Origin: Lachnospiraceae bacterium
GTDB taxonomy: Bacteria; Bacillota; Clostridia; Lachnospirales; Lachnospiraceae
DNA: 17,900 bases
Assembly: GCA_900766915.1 (NCBI GenBank)
Contig: CAAFXE010000152.1
Location: 1 to 17,900 of the forward strand
Direction of reading: 5' to 3'
The notes beneath the pieces were generated by a model. That model worked only from the letters and a program-made list of their open reading frames with translations. It ran no database searches and was not told the DNA's origin. Positions 13,329 to 17,900 of this stretch are shown here, one piece after another. Each line of letters starts with the position of its first letter. Position 1 is the first letter of the stretch. Made by a program: the position numbers and the translations under genes.

Positions 13329-14215
13329 TATTTGTCACCTCCGCAGTTTCCACATCCGCCGTGATGTGTATCACCTTCCTGTAATTTCAGCATTGCTCTG
13401 CCTTCCTGTGTTTTGTACATCTGCTGACGTTTCATTGCCTGATCAAAGTCAACCAGGTGACCATCAAATTCAGGTCCGTCTACACATGCAAATTTCACTT
13501 CATCACCAACTACAAGACGGCATGCACCGCACATACCTGTACCGTCAACCATGATCGGGTTCATGCTGACAATTGTTTTAATACCGTATTTCTTTGTTGT
13601 CAGACAACAGAATTTCATCATGATCATTGGTCCGATTGCAACACAAAGATCATACTGATTGCCTGCTGCTACCAGTTCATCGATCACAGCGGTAACCATA
13701 CCATGGCGTCCGTAAGAACCGTCATCTGTTGTAATATAAAGGTTTCCGGCAACTGCTTCCATTTCTTTTTCAAGAATCAGAAGATCTTTTGTCTTTGCAC
13801 CAACGATGACATCTGCCTGTACACCACGTTCATGAAGCCATTTTACCTGTGGGTAAACAGGTGCAGTACCTACACCACCTGCAACAAAAAGGATTTTTTT
13901 CTTCTTTAATTCTTCCACATCTTCATTGCAAAGCTCTGAAGGACATCCCAAAGGACCAACGAAGTCCATGAATGCATCCCCGGCTTTTAAAGAAGTCATC
14001 TTATGAGTAGATGCTCCGATTGGCTGGAACACGATGGTTACTGTTCCGGCTTCTCTGTCATAATCACAGATCGTCAGTGGAATACGTTCTGCTGTCTCAT
14101 CCAGTCTTACAATAATAAACTGACCTGGTTTACAGGATTTTGCTACTCGTGGAGCCACAACATCCATCAGATAAATATTGGATGTCAGCTGCTCTGCTCT
14201 GGTAATTTTAAACAT
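13328..14215 (-). CDS. nfnA: NfnA: small subunit of NADH-dependent ferredoxin:NADP oxidoreductase
   Basis: FAD/NAD-binding subunit of the ferredoxin reductase type (often annotated as sulfide or dihydroorotate dehydrogenase-like). In the Nfn complex it takes NADH electrons. The 295-residue product has an FAD domain with PGQFIIVRLDE and RIPLTICDYD in the first 60 residues, an NAD domain with LFVAGGVGTAPVYP at about 108-121, and an iron-sulfur motif DGTGMCGACR plus a later ACVDGPEF, giving one aspartate and three cysteines; an Asp-plus-three-Cys [2Fe-2S] site is known in characterised Nfn. The C terminus ends in an odd HHGGCGNCGG tail. Start ATG 14215 follows AGGAGGCAAATT; an ATG 22 codons upstream lacks a site. 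It opens the operon behind a sigma-A promoter. Confidence 0.9.
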   Translation of the reverse strand: MFKITRAEQLTSNIYLMDVVAPRVAKSCKPGQFIIVRLDETAERIPLTICDYDREAGTVTIVFQPIGASTHKMTSLKAGDAFMDFVGPLGCPSELCNEDVEELKKKKILFVAGGVGTAPVYPQVKWLHERGVQADVIVGAKTKDLLILEKEMEAVAGNLYITTDDGSYGRHGMVTAVIDELVAAGNQYDLCVAIGPMIMMKFCCLTTKKYGIKTIVSMNPIMVDGTGMCGACRLVVGDEVKFACVDGPEFDGHLVDFDQAMKRQQMYKTQEGRAMLKLQEGDTHHGGCGNCGGDK

Positions 14216-14284
14216 AATTTGCCTCCTATGTAATGCGGATCTTAAATGCAGAATTATTTGATTTGCCACATCACGCTTCATTTA

Positions 14285-14313
14285 ATCATATAATAAAAAA
14301 ACGGACTTTTCAA
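14285..14313 (-). promoter_or_regulatory. Sigma-A promoter of nfnA-nfnB-lipoprotein
   Basis: On the minus strand TTGAAA (14313-14308), exactly 17 bases, then TATGAT (14290-14285), each one mismatch or two from consensus. The spacer holds the T-run and one arm of the terminator of the preceding gene, so promoter and terminator overlap. Confidence 0.75.
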
Positions 14314-14345
14314 CAAAAAAATCAATTTCCTTACTGAGCAGTCCG
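14295..14345 (-). terminator. Terminator after the zinc-ribbon gene
   Basis: CGGACT (14302-14307) and AGTCCG (14340-14345) form a six-pair stem around a 32-base loop, followed on the minus strand by seven Ts (14301-14295). The loop is long, so strength is uncertain. It starts eight bases after the stop codon of the zinc-ribbon gene. Confidence 0.6.
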
Positions 14346-14352
14346 ATTTTCA

Positions 14353-15228
14353 TTATTCAGTTCCTGTATTTTCTTTCTCTACCCGGTTATAGTCCACCTG
14401 ACTGATTTCCGAATACATGCCGTTTTCATCCACAATGATCGCCCGCAGGGTCGTTGTTCCGGAAGGCATCAAAAACTCTCCCGTGTAAATTTCCGAGGAC
14501 TCTGTCGGTGTACTTCCATCCAGGGTGTAATAGGCCTGGCAGTCCTCCGGCACCAGAATGCGGATATAGACTTCTCCCACATATTCACCGGAATCCGGAA
14601 TGATCGTAGGTTTATCCGGCTCTCCGAATTCCACATCATAAACATTGGATATGATATCACTGCTGTTGCCGTCTTTATCTATGGCAAAGGCACGGATGAC
14701 CGTAGTTCCTTCCGGAAGAGTGATAGGCTTTTCATACCGGTAAGAGTTCTCATCCGGAACAGAACCATCCAAAGTATAGTAGATCGTCCCATCTGTTTCG
14801 ATTTTCAGTTCCACGGAAATATAATAGCTGTAGGTACCGCCGGGCAGATTAAATTCCGGCTTTGCCACAAATATATTTTCTCTGACAGGCACCTGTTCCT
14901 GAGCCTGCTGCATCGCTTTCGGATCCTGATTTTTCAAAACAGAGCCGTAGGCAATGCCAAAGGCAAGAAGTCCCAAAACAACGACCGCCCCGATTCCAAT
15001 AGATTTCCAGTGAAGCTTTTTTATCACTTCCATGCTCTCTTCTGCTTTTTCCTCGATCTGCCTCATGGTGGGCTTATTGGGAAGCATCGTCTGGGCTTTT
15101 GCCAGCCTGATCTGCAGGTCATCCATTTCCGGTTCATAATCCGGTACGATCTGCACCGGCTCCCCGCAGTTATGGCAAAACAGGCATCCTTCTTTGATTT
15201 CGGTTCCACATTTTTTGCATTGCATCAT
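14353..15228 (-). CDS. Zinc-ribbon membrane protein with two chitobiase-C-terminal-like repeats
   Basis: Unnamed membrane protein of 291 residues with a clear three-part plan. An N-terminal zinc ribbon has C4, C7, C18 and C21. A polar region leads to one membrane helix at about 76-98. The outside part holds two repeats, about 123-200 and 204-281, each with a YYTLDGS(V/T)P motif followed by TT(V/T)(I/L)RA and an (I/V)D(K/E)(D/N)G turn, as in the CHB_HEX_C_1 beta-sandwich domain found at the C end of chitobiases and in many clostridial surface proteins. It has no catalytic part. The zinc ribbon should be inside the cell and the repeats outside. It follows ftsK by 13 bases with AAAGGTGA as ribosome site; ATG 15225 would fit that spacing even better than 15228. 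Function unknown. Confidence 0.85.
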   Translation of the reverse strand: MMQCKKCGTEIKEGCLFCHNCGEPVQIVPDYEPEMDDLQIRLAKAQTMLPNKPTMRQIEEKAEESMEVIKKLHWKSIGIGAVVVLGLLAFGIAYGSVLKNQDPKAMQQAQEQVPVRENIFVAKPEFNLPGGTYSYYISVELKIETDGTIYYTLDGSVPDENSYRYEKPITLPEGTTVIRAFAIDKDGNSSDIISNVYDVEFGEPDKPTIIPDSGEYVGEVYIRILVPEDCQAYYTLDGSTPTESSEIYTGEFLMPSGTTTLRAIIVDENGMYSEISQVDYNRVEKENTGTE

Positions 15229-15241
15229 CTGTCACCTTTAT

Positions 15242-17749
15242 TTATAAATATTCTTCCAGGTATTGTTCAAACTGTTCGGGAGACATAAGAACCTCTCTTG
15301 GCTTTGTTCCCTGTTCCTCTCCGACCACACCGGCCTCCGCCAGCTGATCCATAATTCTGGCAGCTCTGTTAAAACCGATCTTAAACCACCGCTGGAGCAT
15401 ACCGATGGAAGCCTTATCTTTTTCAATGATAAATTTTCCGGCTTCTGCAAACAGCGGATCATTGCCGTTTCCTGATTCCTCTGCTCCTGCTTTCCCATTT
15501 GCAGCAGTCGTCTGCTGTTTTTTCAAATGTTCCTCGATTTCTGTATTAACTGTGGCTGCCTCATTGTTTTCCTTCAAAAAGTCTACCACTGCGTTGACTT
15601 CCTCATCGGACACAAAGGCACCCTGAATACGTACCGGCTTTGGATAGCCATAAGGGTAAAAGAGCATATCCCCTTTTCCCAAAAGCTTTTCAGCACCGTT
15701 CATATCCAAAATGGTACGGGAATCCACACCGGAAGAAACGGCAAAGGCCATTCTTGAAGGCATATTTGCTTTAATGAGACCGGTAATAACATTGACCGAT
15801 GGACGCTGCGTAGCAATGATCAGATGGATTCCTGCTGCTCTGGCAAGCTGTGCCAGACGGCAGATGGCATCCTCCACATCTCCCGGTGCCACCATCATCA
15901 GATCTGCCAGCTCATCTACAATGATGACGATCTGGGGCAGTTTTTGTGGTTTATCCTCATCCTCAATGTGTTCGATATTTTTTACTTTTTCATTGTAGCC
16001 CTGAAGATTACGAACCTGATAGTCCGCAAAGAGCTGGTAGCGGCGTGTCATCTCTGCCACTGCCCAGTTTAAGGCACCTGCTGCCTTTTTCGGATCTGTC
16101 ACCACCGGAATCAAAAGGTGTGGGATTCCATTATATGTACTAAGCTCAACCACCTTAGGGTCTACCATGATCAGTTTTACATCTTCCGGTGAAGCCTTAT
16201 ATAAAAGACTCATGATCAAGGTGTTGATACATACGGATTTACCGGAACCTGTTGCCCCTGCGATCAGAAGATGAGGCATCTTGGCAATATCCGTAATGAT
16301 GGTCTTTCCGCCGATATCCTTTCCCACTGCAAATGCAAGATTGGAAGGATGGTTGTCAAACTCATCAGAAGCCAGAAGCTCTCTTAACGTAACTGTAGAA
16401 TTTTCCTTATTGGGAACCTCGATTCCCACGGCAGCCTTGCCCGGAATCGGCGCTTCAATACGGATATCCGCTACTGCAAGGTTTAATTTGATATCGTCTG
16501 CCAGGGCAAGAATCTTACTTACCTTGACTCCCTGATCCGGCTGCAGCTCATAACGTGTTACGGTAGGACCACAGCTTACATCGGTAACTGTGACATTCAC
16601 ACCAAAGTCCTTTAAGATCTGCTGTAATTTTGCAGCGGTCTCTCTTAAAGCAACTGCAGAGTTTTTATTGGCACCGCCTTTTGGCGCTTTCAACAGACGA
16701 AGGGGTGGGAACTGATACTCTTTTCCCGGCATGGCAGCTTCTGCAGCTTCCGGAACCTGCACCTCCTGTACCGGTTCTTCTGTATTCTTCTTTCTGACTG
16801 CAGGTTTTACCTCCGAAACGACCGGTTCTTCAAAAACCGTCTCCGTGTTGGAAATTGCAGATTCTTTCGGAGTAGTTTTTTCCTGATATACCGGTTCCGG
16901 CGGAACGGTTTCCGATGCAATCGTAACCGGAATCTCTGTCTGGATCGGGATTTCGGCCATCTTTGGACTTAAGTAAACAGATTCTCTCGCTGTTTCTTCA
17001 TACGGATCAAGCTCCGTCATATTCTGTTTTGTGGCAGACTCCCTGTGAAGCTTCACGTCCATGGAAACACCGGATGCTTTTTTCTCCAGGCGTTTCTCTT
17101 TTCGCTCCTGTGCCCTTTCCTTCATACGGATATTTTCTTCCTTCGCAGTGTCATAAACCTTGCGGCTTCCCTTTTTCACACCTTTGACGAAGGATTTTTC
17201 ACTGATGATCACTGCTGAAACAATCAGGATCGCTGCCATCAAAAGGAAGGCTCCAATGGTGCCAAAGCAGCTGAAAAGCACATGAAAAATTGCTGCGCCA
17301 ATGACACCGCCGCCATTGTGATGGAGGGCACAGTAGCCATAAGCCGCACCGATGGTCTCCAGCTCCTTGTTTCCGAAAAATCCCTGGAGGAGTCCGCATA
17401 AGGTGAGGGCTGCAATAACTCCGGCAGCCACCTTAAAGCCTGCCACCGGATTCTCCTGATTTGCCAGAAAGAAGCTGACTCCCACAAATAGCACCACCGG
17501 TATTACAAAAGCCAAATATCCAAATAAACCAAACAGGATACTGCTGATTGCCTGACCGAAGGAGCCACAAATACCAAAGCAGCTTAAAAACATCAATGCA
17601 CAAAGCACAAAAAACAGAATGAGGACTACCTCATTTCTCACCTCTGTATTCATCTCCTGTGCCTGTGGCTTTCTACCGGTATTCTGTTTCTTTCCGGATG
17701 TCTTTCTATTTTTAGAAGAAGAGGACTTGCCTTTCTTTGTCTGTGCCAT
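15242..17749 (-). CDS. FtsK/SpoIIIE family DNA translocase
   Basis: Membrane-anchored motor that pumps chromosomal DNA through the closing septum in division and, in spore formers, into the forespore. The 835-residue product has a basic N terminus, about four to five membrane helices between 41 and 182, a charged linker (about 185-345) rich in Glu, Pro and Val, then the alpha and beta motor domains with Walker A GATGSGKS at 498-505 and Walker B IVIIVDE at 607-613, and a winged-helix gamma domain at about 766-830 that reads DNA polarity (SIGMLQRWFKIGFNRAARIMDQLAEAGVVG). Sequence alone does not decide between the FtsK and SpoIIIE names. Start ATG 17749 follows CGGAGG at eight bases; another ATG four bases upstream is out of frame. 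Confidence 0.96.
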   Translation of the reverse strand: MAQTKKGKSSSSKNRKTSGKKQNTGRKPQAQEMNTEVRNEVVLILFFVLCALMFLSCFGICGSFGQAISSILFGLFGYLAFVIPVVLFVGVSFFLANQENPVAGFKVAAGVIAALTLCGLLQGFFGNKELETIGAAYGYCALHHNGGGVIGAAIFHVLFSCFGTIGAFLLMAAILIVSAVIISEKSFVKGVKKGSRKVYDTAKEENIRMKERAQERKEKRLEKKASGVSMDVKLHRESATKQNMTELDPYEETARESVYLSPKMAEIPIQTEIPVTIASETVPPEPVYQEKTTPKESAISNTETVFEEPVVSEVKPAVRKKNTEEPVQEVQVPEAAEAAMPGKEYQFPPLRLLKAPKGGANKNSAVALRETAAKLQQILKDFGVNVTVTDVSCGPTVTRYELQPDQGVKVSKILALADDIKLNLAVADIRIEAPIPGKAAVGIEVPNKENSTVTLRELLASDEFDNHPSNLAFAVGKDIGGKTIITDIAKMPHLLIAGATGSGKSVCINTLIMSLLYKASPEDVKLIMVDPKVVELSTYNGIPHLLIPVVTDPKKAAGALNWAVAEMTRRYQLFADYQVRNLQGYNEKVKNIEHIEDEDKPQKLPQIVIIVDELADLMMVAPGDVEDAICRLAQLARAAGIHLIIATQRPSVNVITGLIKANMPSRMAFAVSSGVDSRTILDMNGAEKLLGKGDMLFYPYGYPKPVRIQGAFVSDEEVNAVVDFLKENNEAATVNTEIEEHLKKQQTTAANGKAGAEESGNGNDPLFAEAGKFIIEKDKASIGMLQRWFKIGFNRAARIMDQLAEAGVVGEEQGTKPREVLMSPEQFEQYLEEYL

Positions 17750-17760
17750 GCATCAAACCT

Positions 17761-17790
17761 CCGTATCTGTTCAGTGCCTTCCAGATACGG
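17761..17790 (-). promoter_or_regulatory. Inverted repeat touching the ftsK ribosome site
   Basis: CCGTATCTG (17761-17769) and CAGATACGG (17782-17790) are perfect arms around 12 bases. In minus-strand RNA the 3' arm ends in ACGG, whose last two Gs begin the GGAGG ribosome site of ftsK at 17758-17762. There is no T-tract. A partial block of initiation is possible. Confidence 0.6.
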
Positions 17791-17791
17791 A

Positions 17792-17833
17792 GCAAAAATC
17801 CATGCAAAATTTGCTGCGCAAATGGATTTTTGC
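17792..17833. repeat. Nested 12-bp inverted repeat upstream of ftsK
   Basis: GCAAAAATCCAT (17792-17803) and ATGGATTTTTGC (17822-17833) are perfect complements. Between them TTTGC (17810-17814) and GCAAA (17818-17822) make an inner stem with a three-base loop, leaving a bulge of about seven bases. On the minus strand a T-run lies at the base of the stem, so it might end a transcript from beyond the window. The outer and inner stems together make a long structure just before the ftsK leader hairpin. Confidence 0.6.
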
Positions 17834-17900
17834 TTGCAAAACTCGGGATTTTCTTACGAAAACCCTCGCGGAATAGTGGCTGCTGAACTTCTAAATATAG
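17834..17900. other. Noncoding edge segment
   Basis: No gene is seen. ATTTTC (about 17859-17864) and GAAAAC with flanking G and C runs form an imperfect inverted repeat between 17853 and 17880. I see no clear promoter for ftsK, which may lie beyond the window or start further upstream. Confidence 0.3.

Overview
The window looks like a piece of chromosome from an anaerobic, spore-forming Clostridia, most probably a gut Lachnospiraceae (Blautia-like). This is inferred from the gene set (spoIVA, two sporulation-type D-Ala-D-Ala carboxypeptidases, an Nfn-type flavoprotein pair next to a DUF3048 lipoprotein) and from the protein style; I could not run a search. All sixteen genes I can support lie on the minus strand, so transcription runs from high to low coordinates. 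There is no phage, IS, CRISPR, tRNA or rRNA, and no gene-free stretch longer than 151 bases.

Read in the direction of transcription: (1) 17749-14353, an FtsK/SpoIIIE DNA translocase followed after 13 bases by a zinc-ribbon membrane protein with two chitobiase-C-terminal-like repeats, ending at a terminator. (2) 14313-10804, a sigma-A promoter, the two subunits of an electron-bifurcating NADH-dependent ferredoxin:NADP oxidoreductase (nfnA, nfnB, coupled by TAATG), and a DUF3048 (YerB-like) lipoprotein. (3) 10734-9247, spoIVA, the spore-coat basement ATPase, with its own sigma-E-like promoter. (4) 9198-5816, a sigma-A promoter, rnhA, a 38-residue membrane microprotein and alaS. (5) 5795-5473, a consensus sigma-A promoter, rpsU and a terminator. 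(6) 5456-145, a divergent PAP2 protein, a DacF-like carboxypeptidase, a metallophosphoesterase, scpA, scpB and a second, DacB-like carboxypeptidase. The scpA-scpB-carboxypeptidase order recalls the scpAB/dacB neighbourhood of Bacillus subtilis. Groups 1, 3 and 6 share a theme of chromosome segregation and spore-envelope building.

The genes are ordinary core genes. The most interesting signal is in the leaders. At spoIVA and at the DacB-like gene the Shine-Dalgarno sequence lies in the 3' arm of a long inverted repeat, and a sigma-E-like promoter is placed so that its -10 box is in the 5' arm and its start point falls in the loop. Read-through transcripts would fold and hide the ribosome site, while sigma-E transcripts would lack the 5' arm and stay open. 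The DacF-like gene has a related terminator over its ribosome site, and the ftsK leader has a hairpin touching its ribosome site. I also add an otherwise easily missed small gene between rnhA and alaS, and several start-codon corrections based on ribosome binding sites. Both ends of the window hold short structured noncoding DNA that I cannot name.
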